Part shown: piece by piece, positions 1 through 6,400 of the stretch
Numbering within the stretch: position 1 is the first letter of the stretch
Layout: each line of letters begins with the position of its first letter
DNA from: Methanobacteriota archaeon
Lineage (GTDB): Archaea; Thermoplasmatota; Poseidoniia; Poseidoniales; Thalassarchaeaceae
NCBI GenBank assembly: GCA_002725475.1
Contig: PBPH01000047.1
Coordinates: 1-15,557, forward strand
Direction: 5' to 3'
DNA length: 15,557 bases
The notes under the pieces: model-generated
The model's database searches: none
The model's input: the letters and a program-made list of their open reading frames with translations, nothing else
What the model was told of the DNA's origin: nothing
Program-made: the position numbers and the translations under genes

Positions 1-1
1 A

Positions 2-1000
2 AAGACCGAGACCACAACAGAGGAAGATGAGGAGGTCGTCATTATCGACGTTGAAGAGGAACCCGAGCTGACAGTGGAAGACCTCCCAGGCGTGGGTCCT
101 GCGACCGCAGAGAAATTGCGCGAAGCCGGATTCAATGAACTCCTGGCGATTGCTGTAATGACTCCACGATCACTTGCAGATGCAGCAGAACTTGGTGAAG
201 CAGTATCTGCCAAAATTATCAATGCTGCTAAGAAGATGGCAAACATTGGTGGATTCGTAAGTGGGGGTTCACTTCTAGAAAGGCGTAGCCAAGTACTCAA
301 ATTAACAACTGGTAGCGTGGCTCTCGATGAATTGTTTGGTGGCGGTTTTGAAACACAGGCAATATGCGAAGTTTATGGCGAATTTGGATCAGGAAAGACA
401 CAAATTGGTCACCAATTAGCAGTGAATACATTACTCCCCGTAGAGGAAGGAGGTCTTGGTGGCGAGGTCTTTTACATAGATACTGAAGATACATTCCGTC
501 CTGAGAGGATTTCACAAATGGCCCGCGGAATAGGCATGGAGCCAGATGCAGCACTTGAAAGGATTCACGTAGCACGTGCATACAATTCTGCACACCAAAT
601 GCTTCTCGTAGATGAAATAAAAAGGATGTCGAAAAACATCGAGGTTAAGATGATAATCGTTGATTCATTAACCAGTCATTTCAGAGCCGAATATCTAGGG
701 CGTGGGAAATTAGCAGAGAGACAACAGAAGTTGAACAAACACCTCAAGGAACTGAAGCAACTTGCTGACGTCAATAACGCACTAGTTCTAGTTACAAACC
801 AAGTACATTCCAAGCCTGACGCAATGTGGGGAGATCCAACAAAGCCAATAGGTGGCCATATCGTTGGGCACGCAAGCACTTTCCGCCTATACTTGCGCAA
901 ATCAAAGGCAGGTCGAAGAATTGGTCGTTTGGTAGATTCACCAAATCTTCCTGAGGGTGAAGCAATATTCAATGTGACAGCTGAAGGTATCCGAGACTAA
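2..1000 (+). CDS. radA: DNA repair and recombination protein RadA, 5'-partial
   Basis: Archaeal RecA/Rad51-family recombinase; it forms ATP-dependent filaments on single-stranded DNA and drives strand exchange. Numbering from the first complete codon at base 2, 332 residues are visible. A helix-hairpin-helix (DLPGVG, about 27-32) is followed by Walker A GEFGSGKT (126-133), DTEDTFRPER, Walker B MIIVD (217-221), AERQQKLNKHL, TNQV (265-268), and the RadA-type end PIGGHIVGHAST...LPEGEA. The frame is open to the window edge and encodes a strongly acidic stretch (EEDEEVVIIDVEEEPEL) before the HhH. The GTG at 74 lies inside the conserved LTVEDLPGVG segment, and no ATG, GTG or TTG precedes it, so the true start is upstream of the window. 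The oligomerisation position reads FVSG where many RadA/Rad51 proteins have FxxA. There is no intein. Identity is certain; only the start is missing. Confidence 0.97.
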   Translation, partial: KTETTTEEDEEVVIIDVEEEPELTVEDLPGVGPATAEKLREAGFNELLAIAVMTPRSLADAAELGEAVSAKIINAAKKMANIGGFVSGGSLLERRSQVLKLTTGSVALDELFGGGFETQAICEVYGEFGSGKTQIGHQLAVNTLLPVEEGGLGGEVFYIDTEDTFRPERISQMARGIGMEPDAALERIHVARAYNSAHQMLLVDEIKRMSKNIEVKMIIVDSLTSHFRAEYLGRGKLAERQQKLNKHLKELKQLADVNNALVLVTNQVHSKPDAMWGDPTKPIGGHIVGHASTFRLYLRKSKAGRRIGRLVDSPNLPEGEAIFNVTAEGIRD

Positions 1001-1011
1001 TTGTAACTCAA

Positions 1012-1019
1012 TTATATAC
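1012..1019 (+). promoter_or_regulatory. TATA-like box before the AN1-like gene
   Basis: The sequence TTATATAC lies in the 40-bp gap after radA. Its centre is about 25 nt upstream of the ATG at 1041, the spacing expected for archaeal TBP/TFB initiation at or next to the start codon. No Shine-Dalgarno is visible, so the small gene probably has its own leaderless transcript. This is inference from spacing and composition only. Confidence 0.5.
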
Positions 1020-1040
1020 TCTGATATCCACCCAACATAC

Positions 1041-1226
1041 ATGTCCCATTGCCACGTTTGTGATCAGACCGAAGAAGACGCAGGTGTAAATGCTAGGTTT
1101 TTGTATTGCTTGTGCAATATGCCTTGCTGCCCTGCGCATGGTTTCCGATGTAAGCATGATTTTGAATGGGTTTGTCTAGATTGTCAAGATGATTGCACAG
1201 GTACAAACCCACGTTGTCAAGATTAG
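1041..1226 (+). CDS. Small cysteine-rich AN1-like zinc-finger protein
   Basis: A 61-residue protein with eleven cysteines (4, 7, 23, 25, 29, 30, 37, 45, 48, 52, 59) and histidines at 3, 5, 33 and 39, certainly a zinc-binding mini-protein. The order C4-x2-C7-x15-C23-x-C25-x4-C30-x2-H33-x5-H39 closely follows the AN1 zinc-finger pattern. The loop between the first two ligand pairs is a little long, and the final AN1 cysteine is replaced by Phe41. An extra CxxC (45/48) plus C52 and C59 could complete the second site or form another. AN1 proteins are small ubiquitin- or stress-linked proteins in eukaryotes; the archaeal role is not known to me. Its stop codon overlaps the stop of the convergent ZIP gene by four bases. 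The coding call rests on the ordered ligand pattern and the TATA box at the right distance. Confidence 0.8.
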   Translation: MSHCHVCDQTEEDAGVNARFLYCLCNMPCCPAHGFRCKHDFEWVCLDCQDDCTGTNPRCQD

Positions 1227-2572
1227 TGCGCATGACCAAGGTCTAGCGAATTTGCAATTATTAGTAGCAAAACTAGAATTCCAACACCAATTAGTACGTT
1301 GAACATAGCTTTCCTTCCGGTTTCCGGATTGTGTATATCAGGGAGAGTATCGACGGTTGCCACATACAGAAACGTTCCCGCAGAAAATAGCATTGCAAGC
1401 CCAATCATTTGTGTTTCAAGTTCAGCAAGCGCAACTCCTGCTATGATAATCATCACTGGCGTGGCTAACGAAAATATGACAATGTCCCGAATGGAATCAT
1501 TTCTCTCTTCTCTCTCATGCGTAGAAAAGACGCCCAAACTGAACGCTGCAGGGCCCTTGTGAATCAAAACTGCAAGCAACACTGTCACGGTCAAAGCAAA
1601 ATCACCTGTCGCCGCAGCAGCGCCAATGGCAACACCATCTGTGGCCGCATGCAACGTTAGTCCAAACACTAGCAACCCACCAGCAGCAGCGTGATGCACG
1701 TGGCCGTGCCCGTGACTCTGTTCATGTTCATGGTGCTCTTCATGGACCGCGTGACCAATTCCTGAACCCTCTAGAATAAACATCAGTAGGAATCCGGCAA
1801 TAATTGCTCCACCCATCAGAATTCCACTTACATGGTCATCATGATCGCCATGGGCTTCTTCATGTCCGTGGGCTGTAATCAATTCTTCAATTTCCATAAT
1901 TCCCGTAGTAGCATTGATATCTCCATCTTCAACCTCTTCAATTACGTCTCCTATAGAATCTGACAAACTGGATTCGGAATCGTGTCCATGCTCCTCATGC
2001 CCATGCTCATCTTCCTCATCCTCTTCCATCCACATATGGCCGGCTGCCTCGCAGTCTTCTTGGTTGTCGTGTTCAGTATTCTGGTGTGTGCCCGTGTCAT
2101 GGCAGGTCCCATCCTCACTTTCTTCATGTTCTTCCATCCACATATGCCCAGCAGCCTCGCAGCCTTCCTGGTTGTCGTGTTCGGTATTCTGGTGTGTGCT
2201 CATGTCATGACAAACACCGTGCTCACTTTCTTCATGTTCATCATGATCATGCCCTTCATGTCCCCCAAGTAGTTCTTCGATCTCTTCAATAGCATCGGTT
2301 GCATTGATATCGCCGTGTTGCCACTCTAGGATTACTAGAGCGGTGGATCCGGCTAGAGCATCGTCATCGCCATGCTCATCGGTCATCGCTAATTCGTATC
2401 CTTCGGGAATTACAACCAACATAGCTGAGGCTATAATAATCCCAGCAGCGATTCCAGTCAGTTGCTTCAACCTATCTTTGTCATCTTTAATCCCCGAAAA
2501 TATCGGTGCTAAACCGCAAACCAGGCCGATGATTAATGTCGCTACTGCAAATCCAATTAGTGCTGTGTCCAT
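1223..2572 (-). CDS. ZIP-family (ZIP9/SLC39A9-like) divalent metal transporter
   Basis: A 449-residue ZIP-family carrier, probably importing zinc or a similar divalent metal across the cytoplasmic membrane. Eight TM helices can be placed at about 3-27, 38-58, 249-269, 297-322, 325-349, 365-385, 389-409 and 424-443. TM4 carries HAATDGVAIG (H308, D312) and TM5 carries HKGPAAFSLG (H338). TM7 carries MLFSAGTFLYVAT, and the protein ends GHAH. These are, from memory, signatures of the eukaryotic ZIP9 subfamily rather than of bacterial ZupT. The TM2-TM3 loop is enlarged to about 190 residues. It holds two tandem 36-residue Cys/His/Met modules flanked by a GDINAT helix repeat. A second His cluster (274-294) separates TM3 and TM4. 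By standard ZIP topology the big loop faces outward and the His cluster inward. The gene faces a NikR-like regulator across a shared AT-rich promoter. The substrate is inferred, not shown. Confidence 0.93.
   Translation of the reverse strand: MDTALIGFAVATLIIGLVCGLAPIFSGIKDDKDRLKQLTGIAAGIIIASAMLVVIPEGYELAMTDEHGDDDALAGSTALVILEWQHGDINATDAIEEIEELLGGHEGHDHDEHEESEHGVCHDMSTHQNTEHDNQEGCEAAGHMWMEEHEESEDGTCHDTGTHQNTEHDNQEDCEAAGHMWMEEDEEDEHGHEEHGHDSESSLSDSIGDVIEEVEDGDINATTGIMEIEELITAHGHEEAHGDHDDHVSGILMGGAIIAGFLLMFILEGSGIGHAVHEEHHEHEQSHGHGHVHHAAAGGLLVFGLTLHAATDGVAIGAAAATGDFALTVTVLLAVLIHKGPAAFSLGVFSTHEREERNDSIRDIVIFSLATPVMIIIAGVALAELETQMIGLAMLFSAGTFLYVATVDTLPDIHNPETGRKAMFNVLIGVGILVLLLIIANSLDLGHAH
2021..2236 (-). 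repeat. Tandem 108-bp in-frame duplication in the ZIP external loop
   Basis: Two adjacent 108-bp units (2129-2236 and 2021-2128) differ at roughly 15 positions by eye. Each encodes a 36-residue module with the order HEESE-x-G-x-C-HD-x2-THQNTEHDNQE-x-CEAAGHMWMEE. The Cys pairs are C121/C138 and C157/C174 of the protein. Many differences fall at third codon positions or in the short variable stretch before and after the first cysteine, which suggests selection on the module. The Cys pair, His and Met content suits a disulfide-stabilised or metal-binding extracellular mini-domain. The function is inferred. Confidence 0.9.
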
Positions 2573-2585
2573 GATTTACCCGAAT

Positions 2586-2646
2586 ATTAATAATTATTTA
2601 ACAAATGCTATTAATTTATATTAATTATTTGACAATTATTATTAAT
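2586..2646. promoter_or_regulatory. Divergent promoter/operator between the ZIP and NikR-like genes
   Basis: The 76-bp gap between the two start codons is almost purely A/T. It holds a direct repeat TAATTATTT[A/G]ACAA at 2591-2604 and 2622-2635, spaced 31 bp (about three helical turns). It also holds an inverted repeat, ATTAATAATTATT at 2586-2598 against AATTATTATTAAT at 2634-2646, with 12 of 13 positions paired. A TATA-like box for ZIP lies on the minus strand (TTAAATAAT, 2593-2601, centre 25 nt from the ATG). One for the regulator lies on the plus strand (TTTATATT, 2615-2622, about 30 nt from the ATG). The repeats overlap or abut both boxes, the geometry of an operator for shared repression. 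AT richness raises the chance of accidental symmetry. Confidence 0.55.
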
Positions 2647-2648
2647 TC

Positions 2649-3092
2649 ATGTTGTTTGCATTTATCATGAGCAGAATAATATCATTTAGTTCAGACAAAG
2701 AATTTGCCAAGCAACTAGAATCTCTAGTTAAGAAAAGTGGATATATGAATCGTAGTATGTTTCTTAGGGATGCCAGTATTCATTTTTGTGACGCCATGAC
2801 AAGAGGGGACATTTTTTCCATGGCTGATGAAATTGAAATCGAGGGGACTATGGTTATTTATTACCAACATAATGTTGAAAATAAACTACTTGAATTGAGG
2901 CATTCTCATTCAATAGAGATTTCATCATATAGCCATAATTGCTTGATTTCTAGCCATACGTGTGTTGATACAATGCAAATTAAAGGAACGGCCAAATTGA
3001 TTCGTGATGCGATACAGAAATTACAAAACACGAATGATATTGATAAAATCGAGTTTATTGCAGCTCCAGAAAGAGAAGAAGGCTGTTGCTAA
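2649..3092 (+). CDS. NikR-like ribbon-helix-helix metalloregulator
   Basis: A 147-residue protein with the NikR plan. An N-terminal ribbon-helix-helix (strand MSRIISFSS, then helices with the GYMNRSMFLRDA signature, about 31-42) precedes an ACT-like metal-binding half. That half contains a NikR-like RHSHSIEISSYSH-N-C segment (84-98), then H103, C105 and an IKG turn (111-113). In E. coli NikR the nickel ligands are three His and one Cys. Here a one-residue-gapped alignment places H96, C98 and C105 at ligand positions, with H85 or H87 as the fourth, so the H-x-H pair is H-x-C. The protein ends GCC. The ATG at 2667 (residue 7) fits the family's usual N-terminus and is a plausible start; the ATG at 2649 would be nearly leaderless. 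It is probably an autoregulated regulator of the facing ZIP gene. The metal identity is open. Confidence 0.85.
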   Translation: MLFAFIMSRIISFSSDKEFAKQLESLVKKSGYMNRSMFLRDASIHFCDAMTRGDIFSMADEIEIEGTMVIYYQHNVENKLLELRHSHSIEISSYSHNCLISSHTCVDTMQIKGTAKLIRDAIQKLQNTNDIDKIEFIAAPEREEGCC

Positions 3093-3128
3093 TTTTTGTG
3101 TTAATCAATTAAAAGTAAAATTATGGAT
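3093..3128. terminator. Convergent T-rich terminator region
   Basis: The 36-bp gap between the convergent stops starts with T5 right after the regulator's stop codon (3093-3097). Read on the other strand it holds AATTTTACTTTTAATT after the cgi121 stop. Archaeal termination typically uses such T-runs without a hairpin. I see no stable stem-loop. The call rests on position and composition only. Confidence 0.35.
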
Positions 3129-3683
3129 CTAATCTATATCAACAGTTGCTGTATTTGTCAAAAGTAATCTTTCTATGTCGAGACTTTCATTTTGTTCGTA
3201 TTCAATTTCAAGTCTATCCAATGTATTTGTTGTTGGGATAGGTCGCTGTGGGAGTAGTTCCGCCTCTAACCAACTCATCAATTCAAACGCATTATCATCA
3301 TGTTTACCATCATAATAAGGCAGTTTAATATCTTCAGAATCACTTTCCCATTCGGGAATGCGAACTAACCATGCTTTATCTTCGCCAGTTTGGATTCCTG
3401 CTCTTTTGAAGGCCACACTCATTTGGTGTGTTCCTGCAATTAGCCTAAGGAATTCACCATCTAGTGAGTTACTTACCATTTTTTCTGTAAACACTCTTTC
3501 TCTTAGTGCTAGCCATGTTGCCCACAGCTGGCGTTCGGATGCTGCTGTAGGATATCCTAGTAGCAACCAACGGTTATCATTCCTATTCTCTAATAGCATT
3601 GCTGCGGTTAGCCTTGGGTCAGAAATCGGCTCAGAGAATTGAATACACCATGCCGGAAACCAAGGAGGTGTGGCACCATCCAT
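3129..3683 (-). CDS. cgi121: KEOPS complex subunit Cgi121
   Basis: A 184-residue homologue of Cgi121 (TPRKB in animals). This subunit of the KEOPS complex helps recruit tRNA for the universal t6A37 modification made by Kae1 with Bud32 and Pcc1. The family signature is visible at about 79-97: a strand, then IAGTHQMSVAFKRAGI, matching the [IL]xGTxQIxxAxxxxG pattern. It is preceded by the helical stretch ASERQLWATWLALRERVF (48-65), which matches the family's helix that collects the AL.A..A.. pattern. The C-terminal 60 or so residues (acidic, ending TATVDID) extend beyond the usual core. The gene begins 28 nt after the hel308 stop on the same strand, so it is probably co-transcribed. No other KEOPS gene is in the window. 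A GAGGGCGAG stretch just upstream of the ATG is a weak possible ribosome site. Confidence 0.82.
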   Translation of the reverse strand: MDGATPPWFPAWCIQFSEPISDPRLTAAMLLENRNDNRWLLLGYPTAASERQLWATWLALRERVFTEKMVSNSLDGEFLRLIAGTHQMSVAFKRAGIQTGEDKAWLVRIPEWESDSEDIKLPYYDGKHDDNAFELMSWLEAELLPQRPIPTTNTLDRLEIEYEQNESLDIERLLLTNTATVDID

Positions 3684-3711
3684 GATTTCTCGCCCTCGCT
3701 TCTATAACATA

Positions 3712-6273
3712 TCATCTGCGGCGTTGGGGTCTCCTTACCTTTCTGGCTTTATCCAAAATCCCATCTACTAACTGCCTGCTCCAACCCCACTCTTCAGATA
3801 ATCTACGTTGATCATTTTCGGTCATTTCTAATACATCATCAACAGTTCTAATTCCATATTTTGCCATTTGTCGAGCACGTACTCTTCCAACACCTCTGAT
3901 TAATACTAGTTCTAACAAATCAGGTCTGCAACCATTGACGATTCGCAATCGTAATTCATCCAACATTTCGATTAGTTGTTTCCGAGGAAGTTCTAGTAAT
4001 GCTTCATCACCTTCATCATATCTTGTAATCTCTTTACTTGCATATAGCAACCAATCTGCCAAATCAATTCTAAGTCTCAAGTCACCTGGGGCAACACCCA
4101 ATTTTTTTTCTATAGCCCTATGACTTTCCTCTTCAATCCATTCTTCCATAGTTAATGCTGATTTGGTGTGAACTAGAGGATCCAAATCTAGGTGTGAGTC
4201 TCTAAGTAAATCACGTGTCACCAATTCATGGCTTTCATTGGCTAGCCTCTTCGTAATCAGAAGTTGTTCTTCGGATTTTCTATCCCATAATACCATAAAA
4301 TCTGGAACAGTTGAAATTAGATGGAGTATGCTGTATGGGGATAGTGTGGTTTCATCATCAAGACCAGCTACGATTTCAACGGCCTTTCTCAAACCCATTT
4401 GTAAGATATGACCAGACAATGGGTCGAGGTACAGCCTACTGACCCGCTCCCCAAAAGGAGTTGCTCGGTATGTCATTGCATCTTGTTCTGGGAGGTTGGG
4501 CTCCAATCTATTTCCCCTGTAGATATCTCTAGCAGACTGGAAACCAATTATCGCAGGCCCCTTTCTCTTTGTTTTCTCCTGTGCAGGTGCGGTTTTGGTC
4601 AAACGAACACCTGTGTTTGAGGTAGCCGCTATTGCCCACGGAGGGAGGTTATCATCCCAGTTCTCATTGTCACCACTCTCAACATTATTTTCAATTATTT
4701 CTTGGCGCAGGGATTCATCAATATCTGCAGCAAGTGCTTCATCAATACCATATCTTTCAACCATCCCATGTTCGCATAGCCATTCAACGATTCCGTCAAT
4801 TTTGTCAGCCATTTTTTCACGTGATACATCCATTGCTAGGAATGTATTAGAGAAGAACTTCCCTAACGACCAACGGTTATTTTGCCCTCCTGTAGCAATT
4901 GCTGCAAGTACATGCATTCTCATTGGGGATTCCATATGCAATTTTGAGATAATATCCTCAGGGTCAGATTCAAAATATCTGTGCGACATTTGGTCAGCAT
5001 CTAGGAGGCTCCGACATTTTATCCATGCTTCCCCATAACTATCGTATTGGGGGCGCCCTGCACGACCCATCATTTGTTGAACCTCCATGGTTGAAAGGAG
5101 GTTACTACCCCCTCCGTCCCAACGTCTTAAATCACGAATTAGGACGCGTCTTGCTGGCAGATTTACTCCAGCAGCAAGTGTTGGTGTGGCACTAATGCAA
5201 ACAATATCACCGTGTTTGAATGCATCCTCAATAATTCTTCTTTGTTTTGATGTCAAACCTGCATGGTGAAAGGCAACACCACCACTGATTGACTCAGCAA
5301 GCAAGTCTCCAGTTTGCGAACTATCACTCCCGCCCACGACCTTTTCGGATAGTTTCTCCCATTTCTTCAAACTTTTTTCATCACCTTCTTTCTGTGCCTT
5401 TTTCTTCATTCTATTCCCAAGATCTCTTGCTACAGACTGAGCAGATTTTCTAGTTCCAACAAAGCATAGAAGTTGTCCACTTTCTTCGATTGTGTCTGAT
5501 AAGGTGGCCCAAACCTGGTTTGATTTTGGCCCGTCAAGTAACTTTGGTGGAGGTAATGGCATATCTAAGTCACCAGCTGAAATTTCTTTTCTGACTTCTA
5601 CCTGCAAATCTGCTAGTGTGGCATATCGTAACGGAACGGGTCGCCATTCTGAAATCACGAGTTTAGCTTTGAGCCATTTAGCCAAATCTTCAGCGTTTCC
5701 AACTGTGGCTGAAAGAGCAACAATTTGGGCGTGAGGAATTTCTAGCATGATTCTTGCAAGATTTACTTCAAGGGTGGGCCCCCTTCCTACGTCATTTACT
5801 AGGTGCACTTCATCTGCAATAACAATACTCACCTTTTCTAGAAAATTTGGTTTATTTCTTAATATAGAATCAAATTTTTCTGAAGTACAAACTATGATAT
5901 CTGAATTTTCAACTCCTTTATTTTCACTACTTCGATCACCAATTCCAATACCTACCTTCAATCCAAAAATAGATGCAATATCTTCCATTTCTCCAACTTT
6001 TTCACGGGCTAAAGCCTTCAATGGAACAATATAGACAGCTCTACTACCCTTATCAGTTTCAATCAATTTCTTCACGATTGCAATCTGCGCTACGAGAGTT
6101 TTACCGCTGGCGGTAGGGGCTGTAAGAAGGAGATTCTCGCCAGATAGGGCAATTGGCAATGATTCAACTTGAGGTGGGTGGAATGTAGTGATTCCCCACT
6201 CCTCAGATAGGAACTCTTCCAGTCCCTTAGGCAACTCAAATTGCGAAGGCGTACCGCCGGTTCCCGCTGCCAT
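3712..6273 (-). CDS. hel308: Hel308-type superfamily 2 DNA helicase
   Basis: A 3'-5' Ski2-like helicase of the Hel308/HelQ family, which acts on stalled or branched replication forks. Counting from the ATG at 6273 (853 residues): Q-motif HPPQ (about 32-35), Walker A TAPTASGKT (51-59), DEVH box (154-157), ALSAT (186-190), CFVGTR (270-275), FHHAGL (335-340), and motif VI QQMMGRAGRPQYD (399-411). A winged-helix and ratchet region follow, then a C-terminal helix-hairpin-helix (IRGVGRVRARQMAKYG, about 792-807) and a basic end (RRPQRRR). It is longer than typical archaeal Hel308 (about 700-750) because of an insertion at about 508-601 in the winged-helix part. The frame extends to a GTG at 6294, adding MIGGLRY; I prefer the ATG because it directly precedes the conserved N-terminus. 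It heads a unit with cgi121. No clear TATA box is visible upstream. Confidence 0.95.
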   Translation of the reverse strand: MAAGTGGTPSQFELPKGLEEFLSEEWGITTFHPPQVESLPIALSGENLLLTAPTASGKTLVAQIAIVKKLIETDKGSRAVYIVPLKALAREKVGEMEDIASIFGLKVGIGIGDRSSENKGVENSDIIVCTSEKFDSILRNKPNFLEKVSIVIADEVHLVNDVGRGPTLEVNLARIMLEIPHAQIVALSATVGNAEDLAKWLKAKLVISEWRPVPLRYATLADLQVEVRKEISAGDLDMPLPPPKLLDGPKSNQVWATLSDTIEESGQLLCFVGTRKSAQSVARDLGNRMKKKAQKEGDEKSLKKWEKLSEKVVGGSDSSQTGDLLAESISGGVAFHHAGLTSKQRRIIEDAFKHGDIVCISATPTLAAGVNLPARRVLIRDLRRWDGGGSNLLSTMEVQQMMGRAGRPQYDSYGEAWIKCRSLLDADQMSHRYFESDPEDIISKLHMESPMRMHVLAAIATGGQNNRWSLGKFFSNTFLAMDVSREKMADKIDGIVEWLCEHGMVERYGIDEALAADIDESLRQEIIENNVESGDNENWDDNLPPWAIAATSNTGVRLTKTAPAQEKTKRKGPAIIGFQSARDIYRGNRLEPNLPEQDAMTYRATPFGERVSRLYLDPLSGHILQMGLRKAVEIVAGLDDETTLSPYSILHLISTVPDFMVLWDRKSEEQLLITKRLANESHELVTRDLLRDSHLDLDPLVHTKSALTMEEWIEEESHRAIEKKLGVAPGDLRLRIDLADWLLYASKEITRYDEGDEALLELPRKQLIEMLDELRLRIVNGCRPDLLELVLIRGVGRVRARQMAKYGIRTVDDVLEMTENDQRRLSEEWGWSRQLVDGILDKARKVRRPQRRR

Positions 6274-6400
6274 GTATCTCAATCCGCCTATCACGGCTCA
6301 AGAGGATAGCGGTCCAAATGGGCATTTTTCCCTCAGGGTGGCTAATTCGGTGTAATTGAAGTGGATACTTTGAAGGGCTGTTGTGTATCGTGTCACTGTA

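Noticed and set aside
74..76. GTG as the RadA start codon
   Set aside because: It lies within the conserved LTVEDLPGVG segment and the frame stays open to the window edge, so the gene starts upstream.
2021..2236. CRISPR-like or intergenic tandem repeat
   Set aside because: The two 108-bp units are in frame, adjacent without spacers and part of the ZIP coding sequence.
1914..2292. Plus-strand Ser/Pro/Cys- and His-rich open frames opposite the ZIP loop
   Set aside because: They mirror the repetitive Asp/Glu/His codons of the ZIP gene on the other strand and have no start context or recognisable fold.
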